64,000 nt of DNA, taken from positions 1,736,001-1,800,000 of the forward strand of contig NZ_CP113054.1 in the NCBI RefSeq assembly GCF_026625605.1. The letters run 5' to 3'. This document shows positions 7,621-16,006 of the stretch, piece after piece; the stretch's first letter is position 1, and every line of letters starts with the position of its first letter. Under the pieces are notes generated by a model. The model was not told the DNA's origin and ran no database searches. It was given only the letters and a program-made list of their open reading frames with translations. This stretch comes from Luteolibacter sp. SL250 (lineage in GTDB: Bacteria; Verrucomicrobiota; Verrucomicrobiia; Verrucomicrobiales; Akkermansiaceae). The translations under genes were made by a program, and so were the position numbers.

Positions 7621-8871
7621 GTCACGCCTCATCGCCGCCAGCCGGGTGAGCAGCGGAGGGTGGGAGTAGTCCAGCCAGACGCGGAGCGCGGCGGGGGTGG
7701 GGTGGGAAAGGTGGTCGGCGGAGAGTTTCTTCAGGGCTTCCTCCAGTGGCTGGTGGTCGCCGGTGACTTTCTTGGCATACGCATCCGCCTCGAACTCGTG
7801 CTTGCGGGACCATGCGTTGGCGAAGATGGAGAGCAGCTTTGAGACGGGCTCCAGCAGGATGCCGAAAAGGACCAGACCGACGTGCGGCGAGATCTTCGCC
7901 ACGCCGAACGCATCAAAGAGAAGACGGGAGAATTTTCCCGTCGGATCCGTGGCCAGGCCGAGGAGGAAGAAGATCACCGCCATCTGGAGGATGCCGACCA
8001 CCAGCCGCTGCTTGATGTGGCCGCAGCGGAAGTGGCCGATCTCATGGGCCAGCACGGCCAGCAGCTCCGGCTCCGTGTGCTTCTCCATCAGCGTGTCGAA
8101 CAGCGCGATCTTCTTCCGCTTGCCGAGGCCGGTGAAGAAGGCGTTGGCCTTCGTCGAGCGCTTCGAGCCGTCCATGACGAAGACGCCGTCCAGCGGGAAA
8201 CCGCATTTGTCACCGAGGGCTTCGATGGACTTCTTCGTCTCTCCCTCCGGCATGGGGGTGAACTTGTTGAACAGCGGCATGATGAGCGACGGAGCCAGAT
8301 AGGTGAGCAGGAGCTGGAAGACCGTGACGGTGATCCATGCCCACAACCAGGCGTTCGGCACGTTGCCGAAGATCCACAGCACCGCCGCGCCAATGGGCAG
8401 GCCCAGCACCGCCGCCAGCAGCAGACCTTTCAGCCGGTCCATGATGAACACGGCGGGGGTGGAACGGTTGAAGCCGAATTTCTGCTCGATCCCGAAAGTG
8501 CCGTAGATCTGGAAGGGCAGGGAGGCCAGTGACTGGCCGAGCATGAGCAGCGACAGGAAAATGAGGCCGGTGACGACTTCGTTGCCGCCCATGGAGCGGG
8601 CCAGTCCGTCCAGCCAGTTGAAGCCGCCCAGCACCCAGAACACGAGCAGCACGGCCAGCGAGGCGATGGACTCGATGAGGTGGAAGCGGGAGTTCGCCAT
8701 CAGGTAGGCGCGCGCGTTCTCCAGCTTTCCCGCGTCCATCACGTCTTCCAGACCGGCGGGGACTTTCGACGGGAAGGCCTTCAGGTTCAGTAGGGTGGCC
8801 GCGAACTCCAGTTTCCACAGCGCGAGGAGGGCGATCATGATGATGATCGTGAGAAAATTCCAGTCGGTCAT
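7615..8871 (-). CDS. M48 family membrane metalloprotease (Ste24/CAAX-type)
   Basis: A 418-residue Ste24-like zinc protease. The catalytic HEIGH motif sits in VLAHEIGHFRCGH and the third ligand is in RKHEFEADAYAKK. An N-terminal M48_M region with several membrane spans (TIIIMIALLALW, ASLAVLLVFWVLGG, LIFLSLLMLG and others) precedes it, and one or two more spans follow the zinc motif. These enzymes cleave or quality-control membrane proteins from the inner membrane. Start at MTDWNF opens the first span; in-frame sequence upstream of it has no family features. The TAA stop is contributed by the adjacent repeat element. Confidence 0.92.
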   Translation of the reverse strand: MTDWNFLTIIIMIALLALWKLEFAATLLNLKAFPSKVPAGLEDVMDAGKLENARAYLMANSRFHLIESIASLAVLLVFWVLGGFNWLDGLARSMGGNEVVTGLIFLSLLMLGQSLASLPFQIYGTFGIEQKFGFNRSTPAVFIMDRLKGLLLAAVLGLPIGAAVLWIFGNVPNAWLWAWITVTVFQLLLTYLAPSLIMPLFNKFTPMPEGETKKSIEALGDKCGFPLDGVFVMDGSKRSTKANAFFTGLGKRKKIALFDTLMEKHTEPELLAVLAHEIGHFRCGHIKQRLVVGILQMAVIFFLLGLATDPTGKFSRLLFDAFGVAKISPHVGLVLFGILLEPVSKLLSIFANAWSRKHEFEADAYAKKVTGDHQPLEEALKKLSADHLSHPTPAALRVWLDYSHPPLLTRLAAMRRDQ

Positions 8872-9003
8872 TGGGGGGGATGATGCACGCGGTGCCGGGT
8901 GCCGCAAGGGCGGGTGTGGCGGAGGGCGGATCCGGTGCCCCGCCCGCCCCGGGATTGGGCATTGCGGCCCTGCGGGAATTGTTCCATGCTTCCTCAACCG
9001 ACC

Positions 9004-11082
9004 ATGTTGAAATTCCGCCCATTCCACGGACTTCTGGCCGCCGCCATCACCAGCGGACCAATGCTTCCGGCACAGGATCTCGCTTCAAAGGAAGTGGCGG
9101 GCATCGCACCGCCGGTCGGCAAGTCGGCCAGTGACGGATCCATCCAGTCCCGGAAGGATGCCCGGACCATCACTCTCAAGATCCCCGCTCCGCGTGGGCA
9201 GATTGTTGACCGTGAGGGCAATCCGTTCGCCCAGAACGAGGTGGCCTACCAAGTGGCGCTGCAATACAAGCAATTCGAGGTGGCGGACCAGGATTTCGTG
9301 GTGAACTGGGGCCGGCAGCGTCTGGATGCCCTCCAGGGGCTGGTGAAAAACTCGATCCCGAAGACGGACGCGGAGCTTTATGACCACTACCGCCACCGCC
9401 GCTGGCTGCCGTTGCTGGTATCCGGCCAGATGAGCGCGAAGGAGGCCAAGGCGATTGAGCCGAAGCTGACGGCGGGGCTCACGCTGCAGGCGGTGTACCG
9501 CCGCCACTATCCCGGTGGGGACTCCGCGGCGCACATTGTCGGTTACACGGGCAGTGTGGGCAAGCTGCCCACCGGGCCGATCAATTTCAACGAGCCGCTG
9601 TGGGAGGAAAGTGAGGGGCGCGCCGGGCTGGAGAAACTTTTCGACAAGGAACTGACCGGGGAGCCCGCGATGAAGAAGCTGCTGTTCGACGAGAGCGGCG
9701 CGAAGCTCCAGGAGGAACAGGTTGGGCGTCCGAAGCCGGGTGGCACCGTGGTCACCACGCTGAACCTGAAGTGGCAGAAGCTGGCGGAGGAGGTGCTGCG
9801 GAAAGGCTGCAAGCGTGGTGCGCTGGTGGTGATCGACGTTGTGACCGGAGAGGTTCTGGTGATGGCGTCCCGTCCTTCGTTTGATCTCAACAAGTTCATC
9901 CCCGGAATCAGCGAAACCGACTATGCGGCGCTGAATGAGGATCCCGCAGCCCCCTTGCATGGCCGGGCGTTCCAGTCCCTCTATCCTCCCGCCTCCACGT
10001 TCAAGCCGCTGGTGGCCCTTGCCGCACTGGACAACGGTGTGGTGACGGAGAATTCGACCGTCTACTGCCCCGCGTCGATCCGGATCGGGAACCACGTGTT
10101 CCACAACCACAACAAGAGGGCGGAGGGTTCGATCAATGTGAAACGTGCCATCGCCAGGTCCACCAACCCTTGGTTCTACCAGGTGGGCATCGATGTGGGG
10201 CCGACGTCGTTCCTTGATATCGCCCGGCGCCTCGGCATGGGATCGAAGACCGGATTGCCGCTGGTGGGTGAGGCGGAGGGGTTGGTCCCGAACGACCAGT
10301 ACATGATGCGTGTCCACAAGCGCCGGATCCTGGACGGAGACACCGCGAACATGTCCATCGGCCAGGGGGACCTGCTGACGTCTCCGCTGCAGGTTGCGCA
10401 GGCCATGGCAGGCATCGCCAACGGCGGGGTACTGCCGAAGCTCCAGTTGGTCAGCCAGGTGCAGGACACCCGTGGCAAGGTCGTGCGCGCCACCCTGCCA
10501 GAGCGGCGGAACTGGCTGGGAACGAAGCCGGAAGCGGTGGAGATCGTTCGTGAGGGCATGCGGGACGTGGTGAACTCCGGCTACGGCACGGGCCGCAGTG
10601 CGGGTCTCAGCTACACCACGCTGTGTGGAAAGACCGGCACGGCCCAGTGGGGGCCTCCGTCCAAGAACCAGCGGCTGGCGTGGTTCGCGGGATTCCTTCC
10701 GTTCGACAATCCCCGCTATGCGTTCGCGGTTCTCTACGAAGGCCGGCCGAACGAAGTGGTTTCCGGCGGCAGGATGGCGGCGCCGATGGTGAGGAACTTC
10801 TTCGAGCCGATCAAAGACGACATCAAGGACATCATCGCCCCGCCGAAGAAGGCGCTTCTTGTGGTCGAGGAGTCCGGAGAGAATTTGGAGAATGCGGAAA
10901 GTCCGGAGGGAGGGGAGGCTCCCTTGATCAATCCTGATGGCACACTGGTGGAGGAGCCAAGGCGGGCGCTGATCGTCGAGGAGGAGGAGATGGAAGATGC
11001 TCCTGCTCCGGAAGACATGCCCATCCGTGCTCTTCCCGTGGGGGAGGATGAGGAAGTGAATGACGCCGGGGTGGTGGACTAG
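9004..11082 (+). CDS. penicillin-binding protein 2-type transpeptidase
   Basis: A 692-residue class B PBP of the PBP2/MrdA type. The dimerisation domain begins with PRGQIVDREGNPFAQNE. The transpeptidase motifs are all intact: STFK (Ser at about residue 331), STN in IARSTNPW, and KTGT in CGKTGTAQWG. It cross-links peptidoglycan, usually with RodA during elongation; no rodA is adjacent. Unusually, the N-terminus looks like a weak signal peptide (FHGLLAAAITSGPMLPAQ) rather than a strong transmembrane anchor. The last 80 or so residues are an acidic, Pro-rich tail (IVEEEEMEDAPAPED). ATG at 8986 is an alternative start six codons upstream. Its stop shares the bases CTAG with the convergent regulator gene. 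Confidence 0.9.
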   Translation: MLKFRPFHGLLAAAITSGPMLPAQDLASKEVAGIAPPVGKSASDGSIQSRKDARTITLKIPAPRGQIVDREGNPFAQNEVAYQVALQYKQFEVADQDFVVNWGRQRLDALQGLVKNSIPKTDAELYDHYRHRRWLPLLVSGQMSAKEAKAIEPKLTAGLTLQAVYRRHYPGGDSAAHIVGYTGSVGKLPTGPINFNEPLWEESEGRAGLEKLFDKELTGEPAMKKLLFDESGAKLQEEQVGRPKPGGTVVTTLNLKWQKLAEEVLRKGCKRGALVVIDVVTGEVLVMASRPSFDLNKFIPGISETDYAALNEDPAAPLHGRAFQSLYPPASTFKPLVALAALDNGVVTENSTVYCPASIRIGNHVFHNHNKRAEGSINVKRAIARSTNPWFYQVGIDVGPTSFLDIARRLGMGSKTGLPLVGEAEGLVPNDQYMMRVHKRRILDGDTANMSIGQGDLLTSPLQVAQAMAGIANGGVLPKLQLVSQVQDTRGKVVRATLPERRNWLGTKPEAVEIVREGMRDVVNSGYGTGRSAGLSYTTLCGKTGTAQWGPPSKNQRLAWFAGFLPFDNPRYAFAVLYEGRPNEVVSGGRMAAPMVRNFFEPIKDDIKDIIAPPKKALLVVEESGENLENAESPEGGEAPLINPDGTLVEEPRRALIVEEEEMEDAPAPEDMPIRALPVGEDEEVNDAGVVD

Positions 11083-12137
11083 CCCGGGCAGACCTCTTTT
11101 GCCCGCAGGGCTGCGGCGACGCGGGTCTCCACTTTGATTTTCCTGAAGATCAATTCGAGATGTTTGGCGACCGTGCGCGGGCTGATGCCCAGGATGGTGC
11201 CGATCTCGTCGTTGCTCTTGCCCTCGCTCACCCAGAGCAGGACTTCGGCCTCCCGGCTGCTGAGGCCGAGGGATTGCAACCTCCTCGCATTGCCGCGAGG
11301 GTCGCTTTCCTGGAAGAGGATGACGAAGCGGTCGTTGGCCAGGGTGGCGGAACGGATCGAAAGACGCGCACCATCCGTCTCCACCAGCAGGGGCTCGGCG
11401 GGGGCGGGTGTAGGTGCCATCTGGCGCTCCAGCCACGTCTTCAACAGATCCGGGAGTATGGCTTTCCAGGACGAGCCATGAGGAAAGAAACGCCGGAGCA
11501 GATCACTGCCGGGAGCGTTGATGTGGAGGATGTTTCCGTGGCGGTCAACCAGCGCGACTCCTTGTGAAGACTGCTCGATCGCCCGTGCGGACAGCAGGGC
11601 CAGGGCCTGGGCCTCCGTGAATGCGGCGGCGTTCTCGAAAGCGGCGGTGAGATGGGGCCGCAGATAGGCCGCCATTTCACGGTCATCCTCGGAAAACGAA
11701 CGCTCCCCCCGGTTCAGCGCGATGAATATCAAATCCTGGTGGGATGTGTGGAGGCAGAAGATCAGGCTGTCGCGGACTCCGATCGTCTCCAGCGCGCTGG
11801 CGAAAGGAGTGATGCTCCATTCCTCCTCGCTGGCAAAATCAGAGACGAAATGCGGGCTGCTGTCGCCGTTGTCATAGACGTTCCGGTAGACCGGATGACT
11901 GCCAATGTGCGGTGCCATCCTTGGCATGATCGCTTCCATGCGTGGCTGCCAGTCCGCAGGATGATAGGCGGCGACCAAGGCTCCCGTCCGCTGGCTGACG
12001 TGGTTGTAAGTGCAGAAAAGGCAGGGAATCAGCCTGCGGATGGCTTCCAGCATCACGCCCGGCAGGGCGGCGGCGTCGCGCAGCCGGTAGAGCTCCGGAA
12101 GTTCCGCATGAATGGCCCTGTAGTCCTCTGCTTTCAA
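11079..12137 (-). CDS. LuxR-type transcriptional regulator with PAS-like sensor
   Basis: A C-terminal GerE/LuxR helix-turn-helix is clear: LGLSSREAEVLLWVSEGKSNDEIGTILGISPRTVAKHLELIFRK is summarised by its SSREAEVL start and SPRTVAKHLE recognition helix. Before it lies a probable PAS fold (EQSSQGVALVDRHGNILHIN) and an N-terminal sensor-like region of about 180 residues. It should bind DNA in response to an unknown signal. The start is uncertain: TTG at 12137 (LKAEDYRAI) gives 352 residues and begins the conserved part, but the frame stays open to 12344. It ends inside the last codon of the convergent PBP2 gene. Confidence 0.8.
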   Translation of the reverse strand: MKAEDYRAIHAELPELYRLRDAAALPGVMLEAIRRLIPCLFCTYNHVSQRTGALVAAYHPADWQPRMEAIMPRMAPHIGSHPVYRNVYDNGDSSPHFVSDFASEEEWSITPFASALETIGVRDSLIFCLHTSHQDLIFIALNRGERSFSEDDREMAAYLRPHLTAAFENAAAFTEAQALALLSARAIEQSSQGVALVDRHGNILHINAPGSDLLRRFFPHGSSWKAILPDLLKTWLERQMAPTPAPAEPLLVETDGARLSIRSATLANDRFVILFQESDPRGNARRLQSLGLSSREAEVLLWVSEGKSNDEIGTILGISPRTVAKHLELIFRKIKVETRVAAALRAKEVCPG

Positions 12138-12335
12138 CCGGGAGGAGCATCCCAGACCCGGGAAAAAAGGAAAGCGCTGAAAGCACGCCTCCGGACATAT
12201 CTCCGGACCACCCTGTCCGGCTCGACACGGGCAGGGGAGGAGATCGGCAGGGGGCGGCTTTACCACATTCCGTCCCGTCTCTTTCGGCTGGACGCCGCGC
12301 CCTGATCCCTTCAGACAGGTGACCCCTCCAGCGGT

Positions 12336-12364
12336 TTGCCGCATGCGGGAATCCCAATTATACT
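12336..12364 (+). promoter_or_regulatory. sigma70-type promoter, probably leaderless
   Basis: TTGCCG at 12336-12341 and TATACT at 12359-12364 are separated by 17 bases, a near-consensus housekeeping promoter. The expected transcription start, six or seven bases after the -10 box, falls on the ATG at 12371, so the transcript would have no 5' leader. Confidence 0.6.
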
Positions 12365-12370
12365 ATCAAT

Positions 12371-12802
12371 ATGGACATCCAAATCGCCACCCTCTGCGAC
12401 TTCGCTGCGGATTATAACGGCAAGCTCGTGATCTCGGGAACTTTCGATACCCTCGCGGCGCGTGCCGTCCCGGTCGTGCATCCTTCCTGCGCGCTGGCAC
12501 TCCGCTTCTGCTTCACTCCCGAAGATGCGGGCCGTCACAAGCTCTCGATCAACATCATCAACGAGGATGGTGATTCCCTTGATCCGAACAACATGCCGAT
12601 TGAACCCGAGTTCGAGGTCCAGCTTCCGAAGAACGTCCCGTTCCTGACCCGCAACATCGTCATGAACCTGCAGGGCCTCCGCTTCCCGGAAGCCGGCATC
12701 TACTCGATCGACATCGGCTGCGACGGCGAAGTGCTCGTCCGCCTGCCACTGCGCGTCCTCCTCGTCAACCAAGGCGCGAACGGCGAAGCCCAGCTTGCCT
12801 GA
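12371..12802 (+). CDS. conserved hypothetical protein (DUF6941-like)
   Basis: A 143-residue soluble protein with a beta-rich pattern: KLVISGTFDTLAAR, a central INIINEDGD, and a C-terminal GIYSIDIGCDGEVLVRLPLRVLLV. The layout resembles the small DUF6941 proteins of bacteria, but I make that link from memory with low certainty. Function is unknown. There is no signal peptide or membrane span. The ATG coincides with the predicted start site of the upstream promoter. The SDR gene follows after 25 bases in the same direction. Confidence 0.75.
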   Translation: MDIQIATLCDFAADYNGKLVISGTFDTLAARAVPVVHPSCALALRFCFTPEDAGRHKLSINIINEDGDSLDPNNMPIEPEFEVQLPKNVPFLTRNIVMNLQGLRFPEAGIYSIDIGCDGEVLVRLPLRVLLVNQGANGEAQLA

Positions 12803-12827
12803 TAGTTGACACACATTGTTGAGGGCC

Positions 12828-13628
12828 ATGTCTGACCACTATTCATGCGCCCTGATCACTGGGGCCTCCGCGGGCCTCGGTGAGGAGTTCGCCTTCCAGC
12901 TCGCGCCACGGGTTCACAAGATGGTTCTGGTGGCGCGGCGGGAGGAGCGGCTCGCCGTCATCGCGGACCGTCTGCGGGAGAGGTTCCCGCATGTGGCCGT
13001 CGCGGTTTTTTCGGCGGACCTGACCCTGCCATCCCACCGGGAGCAGCTTGTCGATCTGCTGGAACAGCGAGGTTTCATCCCGGACCTGCTCGTCAACAAC
13101 GCGGGCATGGGCGACTACGGGGAGTTCGCCAATGCTGACTGGGACAAGCTCGATGCGATGCTGCAGCTCAACATCACGGCGCTGACCCACCTGACACACG
13201 CTTTGCTGCCGCATATGATGAACCGCGGCTATGGTGCGGTGGTGAATGTCAGCTCGCTGGCCAGCCTGCTGCCCATTCCGGACTTCGCCGTCTATGCGGC
13301 GACGAAAGCCTACGTCACCAGTTTTTCCGAAGCTCTGCGCATCGAGGCCCGCGAATACGGCATCTCCGTGCTGGCGGTCTGCCCAGGACCGGTCCACACG
13401 GAGTTCGGCGAAGTCGCCCGCCAGAACGGCGGCGATTCCGACATGCCGGGCCGCGAGTGGTTTTACGTGGACAAGGAACAGGTGGTTGCGGAGTCCATTT
13501 CCGCGCTGGATGCGGACAAGGCCAGGGTCTATACCGGCTGGCAGGTGGCCGCCGCCGCCGTGCTGATTTCCGCGGTTCCCCTTGTCCTTCTCCGGTTGAT
13601 CCTCGGAACGCGGCCCCGCCGGGGTTGA
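12828..13628 (+). CDS. short-chain dehydrogenase with C-terminal membrane anchor
   Basis: A 266-residue classical SDR of the DltE/YqjQ style. The cofactor motif TGASAGLG is at residues 11-18, NNAG follows in LLVNNAGMGDYGEF, and the catalytic Tyr-Lys pair is in VYAATKAY. The C-terminus ends in a hydrophobic helix (AAAVLISAVPLVLLRLIL) followed by Arg residues, suggesting tethering to the inner face of the membrane. Substrate unknown. The ATG at 12828 is preferred to a TTG at 12816; GAGGGCC just upstream may act as a weak ribosome site. Confidence 0.87.
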   Translation: MSDHYSCALITGASAGLGEEFAFQLAPRVHKMVLVARREERLAVIADRLRERFPHVAVAVFSADLTLPSHREQLVDLLEQRGFIPDLLVNNAGMGDYGEFANADWDKLDAMLQLNITALTHLTHALLPHMMNRGYGAVVNVSSLASLLPIPDFAVYAATKAYVTSFSEALRIEAREYGISVLAVCPGPVHTEFGEVARQNGGDSDMPGREWFYVDKEQVVAESISALDADKARVYTGWQVAAAAVLISAVPLVLLRLILGTRPRRG

Positions 13629-13656
13629 AGGCTGCCGGAACCTTGGATCCGGCGGA

Positions 13657-13678
13657 ATTTTCCCGGAATCGGGAAAAT
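13657..13678. terminator. short perfect hairpin after SDR gene
   Basis: A 9-bp perfect stem (ATTTTCCCG / CGGGAAAAT) with tetraloop GAAT, located 29 bases past the SDR stop and 51 bases before the GNAT gene. The A/T ends resemble a bidirectional terminator, but no extended T run follows. Confidence 0.5.
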
Positions 13679-13728
13679 GTCGTGATCCCGGCCCCTTATC
13701 GTGCCAGCCTCTGGCCGTGGAGGCAGCG

Positions 13729-14211
13729 ATGAAAGACGCCCGTGAGTCGATGGACGAGGATCCGCCAAGGGTGGAGTCCGCGACCATCGAGGACCTGCCA
13801 GCCCTTGTGGAGCTGGTGATGGAGTTGTTCTCCAAGTCGAAGGACTTCGCCCCTGACCATGATGTCCAGGAAAAGGGCCTCCAGTTGATCCTGGAGCAGC
13901 CGAGCCGCGGGCGCATCTTCGTCCTGCGGAACAACCACCGTATTTTCGGCATGGTGAACCTGCTGTTCACCATCTCCACCGCGCGGGGCGGCTTCGTGAT
14001 CCTGATGGAGGACGTCATCGTCCATCCGGACCACCGCGGCCAAGGCTACGGGCGGATGCTGCTCCAGCACGTGGTGGAGTTCGCGAAGCAGAAGAATTTC
14101 AAGCGCATCACTCTCCTGACGGACAAGATCAGCGAGGAATCCCAGGAGTTCTTCGCCAAGAACGGCTTCGAGTATTCGAACATGATCCCCATGCGGCGGA
14201 TCATCGACTGA
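13729..14211 (+). CDS. GNAT family N-acetyltransferase
   Basis: A 160-residue GCN5-type acetyltransferase. The acetyl-CoA loop reads RGQGYG in VHPDHRGQGYGRMLLQHV, preceded by a beta strand (FVILMEDVIV) and followed by KRITLLTDKISEESQEFFAKNGF, the usual motif B region. The acceptor is unknown. ATG at 13729 has one of the few convincing Shine-Dalgarno sequences in the window (GGAGG five bases upstream), so it is chosen over the in-frame GTG at 13717. Confidence 0.9.
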   Translation: MKDARESMDEDPPRVESATIEDLPALVELVMELFSKSKDFAPDHDVQEKGLQLILEQPSRGRIFVLRNNHRIFGMVNLLFTISTARGGFVILMEDVIVHPDHRGQGYGRMLLQHVVEFAKQKNFKRITLLTDKISEESQEFFAKNGFEYSNMIPMRRIID

Positions 14212-14217
14212 CCTGCC

Positions 14218-14403
14218 ATGCCTCCGGGACCCACAGCGGAAGGCGACGCCTTCGCCCTGACCATGCTTCTGGTGCTGCTTTCGGCATTCGTCGTGGTCGC
14301 ACTGATCCTTTTCACCATTTTCCGGAATGCGGCGAAGCGGAGCCGTGAGATTGAGGAAACCGCCGTGGATTCCGCCAACGAAAAGGGCGGGGGGGAGGGG
14401 TGA
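14218..14403 (+). CDS. small single-pass membrane protein
   Basis: A 61-residue protein with one strong transmembrane helix (MLLVLLSAFVVVALILFTIF, about residues 16-35) followed by a basic then acidic cytoplasmic tail. It starts 7 bases after the GNAT stop and ends just before the DUF2071 gene, fitting a co-transcribed small gene. No family is recognised. It could be a chance frame, but the hydrophobic helix with a positively charged flank supports it. Confidence 0.55.
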   Translation: MPPGPTAEGDAFALTMLLVLLSAFVVVALILFTIFRNAAKRSREIEETAVDSANEKGGGEG

Positions 14404-14448
14404 CGGTCCGTGGGTGCCGTAGCTCCAACGGATGAGCTGAGGTTGGAG

Positions 14449-15159
14449 ATGCGGCAGCGTCCGTCGGGCAGGCCCGTCATGTTCCAGCGGTGGTCGGAGC
14501 TGTTGTTCCTGCATTGGAAGATCGAACCTGCGGAAATCCAGCGGCGTCTGCCGGAGGGGCTGCATGTGGATACGTTCGGCGGGGAGGCGTGGATCGGAGT
14601 GGTGCCGTTTTTCATGGAGCGCATCCGTCCGGTGGGGCTGCCGGCGGTGCCATGGCTGTCGTGGTTCCTGGAGCTGAACGTGAGGACCTATGTGCATGAC
14701 GATCTGGGGCGGCCGGGCGTGTGGTTTTTCTCCCTGGACTGCAACCAGCCGCTCGCGGTGGAGTTCGCCCGGAAATTTTTCCATCTGCCCTACCAGCATG
14801 CGAGGATGAGTGCGGAGCGGATTGGTGGCGAGATCCTGTATCACAGCCGTCGCAGAGGTGCCGGGCATCCCATCGCCACTTTCCGTTATGCGAGGACGGT
14901 GGATGCCGTGCCAGCGGGAGAGGGTACCTTGGAGTGGTTTCTCGCCGAGCGGTATCTACTTTTTTCGACGAACCGCGCCGGGCGTATTTTCACCGGGCAA
15001 GTGAACCACACGCCCTACCGGATCGCCCCTGCAAGCTGTCTGGAATGGTCGGTGGAGCCACTGCGCTTGAACGGCTTCGCGGATCCCGGACGCCCGCCGG
15101 ACTCCATGCTCCTCGCGGATGCGGTGGATGTGGCGGTGTTTCCGCTGAGGAGGGCGTAA
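14449..15159 (+). CDS. DUF2071 family protein (YqjF-like)
   Basis: A 236-residue protein matching DUF2071: MFQRWSELLFLHWKIEP at the N-terminus, RLPEGLHVDTFGGEAWIGVVPF, and ELNVRTYVHDD with FFSLDCNQPLAVEFAR. The family is widespread, sometimes related to acetoacetate decarboxylase folds, with no settled function. ATG at 14449 has GAGG six bases upstream and is preferred over GTG at 14410. The stop codon TAA runs directly into a REP-like inverted repeat that separates it from the convergent birA. Confidence 0.83.
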   Translation: MRQRPSGRPVMFQRWSELLFLHWKIEPAEIQRRLPEGLHVDTFGGEAWIGVVPFFMERIRPVGLPAVPWLSWFLELNVRTYVHDDLGRPGVWFFSLDCNQPLAVEFARKFFHLPYQHARMSAERIGGEILYHSRRRGAGHPIATFRYARTVDAVPAGEGTLEWFLAERYLLFSTNRAGRIFTGQVNHTPYRIAPASCLEWSVEPLRLNGFADPGRPPDSMLLADAVDVAVFPLRRA

Positions 15160-15163
15160 GGAT

Positions 15164-15232
15164 GGAGCGCGGACTTCAGTCCGCCCCGGAGAATCATGCC
15201 AGCGAAGCCAGGCGGACTGAAGTTCGCGCTCC
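15164..15232. repeat. REP/BIME-like inverted pair, family B copy 1
   Basis: Two 22-base arms (15164-15185 and 15211-15232) are inverted copies, differing at one position. Each arm starts GGAGCGCG and itself folds as a small hairpin (GCGGAC-TTCA-GTCCGC in the left arm). The spacer contains CCCCGGAGAATC and GAAGCCA, shared with the copy at 25372-25452. It lies between convergent genes. Confidence 0.88.
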
Positions 15233-15234
15233 GT

Positions 15235-16005
15235 TCAGGTGGCGGTCTGTCCACTATGTCCTGTGATCCTCACCTCGTCCGCTTGCAGGAGAGGCTGCAG
15301 CCCGGCGGTCGTGCGCAGCAGCAGTTCGCCCTGCGGGGAGATGCCTTCCACCGTTCCGGACAGGGGGCCGGATGCGGCGGTGAGCGAAACGTCCTGACCG
15401 GTCAGCACACAGCGGAGGCGGATGGAGTTGATGATTTCCCCGAATTCCGTGCCGATCTGGTGGCGGCGGAGAGAAAGGCGGCGGATGATGGCTGCGAGCA
15501 TCTCCGCGCGCGGAACCTCGCGCCCCATTTCGAGGGCGAGCGAGGTGGCTGTTTGCGCGACCTCATCGGGAAAGGCGAGGGTGTTCACATTCAGCCCGAT
15601 GCCGACGACGGCGAAGTCCCGCCCGGCCTCCACCAGGATGCCGGCGATCTTCTTTCCCCCGGCCCACACGTCGTTGGGCCACTTGATGCCGACGAGGGGA
15701 ATGTATTCCTCCAGCGCCTCCGCGACCGCAAGACCGGCGACCAGGGCGAGACGCGGCCACAGTGCCTTCGGCACGTCCGGACGCAACAGCACGGAAAAGG
15801 CCAGCGATTCCCCCGGAGGCGAAAACCACGCGGCACCCCGCCGGCCACGGCCCTGCGTCTGGTGGTCGGTGATGACGATCAGCCCTTCCGGCATACCTTG
15901 GTCGGCCAGACGGCGGACTTCATCGTTCGTGGAGTCCACGGTCTGCTTGATCAGCAGGCGGAATGGTTCCGGGAGATCCGGGGCGATGGCGGAGAACTCG
16001 TCCAC
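15235..16005 (-). CDS. birA: biotin--[acetyl-CoA-carboxylase] ligase
   Basis: A 256-residue biotin protein ligase lacking the N-terminal DNA-binding domain, so probably not a repressor. The biotinyl-AMP loop is GRGRRG (QTQGRGRRGAAW), and KWPNDVWAGGKKIAGIL is the classic KWPND region. The small C-terminal SH3-like domain (LLLRTTAGLQPLLQADEVRI) is present. It attaches biotin to the carboxyl carrier protein. The GTG start at 16005 is one base from the nadC stop, implying translational coupling. Confidence 0.93.
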   Translation of the reverse strand: MDEFSAIAPDLPEPFRLLIKQTVDSTNDEVRRLADQGMPEGLIVITDHQTQGRGRRGAAWFSPPGESLAFSVLLRPDVPKALWPRLALVAGLAVAEALEEYIPLVGIKWPNDVWAGGKKIAGILVEAGRDFAVVGIGLNVNTLAFPDEVAQTATSLALEMGREVPRAEMLAAIIRRLSLRRHQIGTEFGEIINSIRLRCVLTGQDVSLTAASGPLSGTVEGISPQGELLLRTTAGLQPLLQADEVRITGHSGQTAT

Positions 16006-16006
16006 G

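Noticed and set aside
9085..11436. A 783-codon frame antisense to the PBP2 gene
   Set aside because: The plus strand encodes intact STFK, STN and KTGT motifs; the antisense product has no recognisable domain.
15160..15235. Factor-independent terminator between DUF2071 and birA
   Set aside because: The inverted repeat is long and GC-rich but has no T run, and it recurs elsewhere as a repeat family, so it is described as a REP-like element. It may still act as a transcription barrier.
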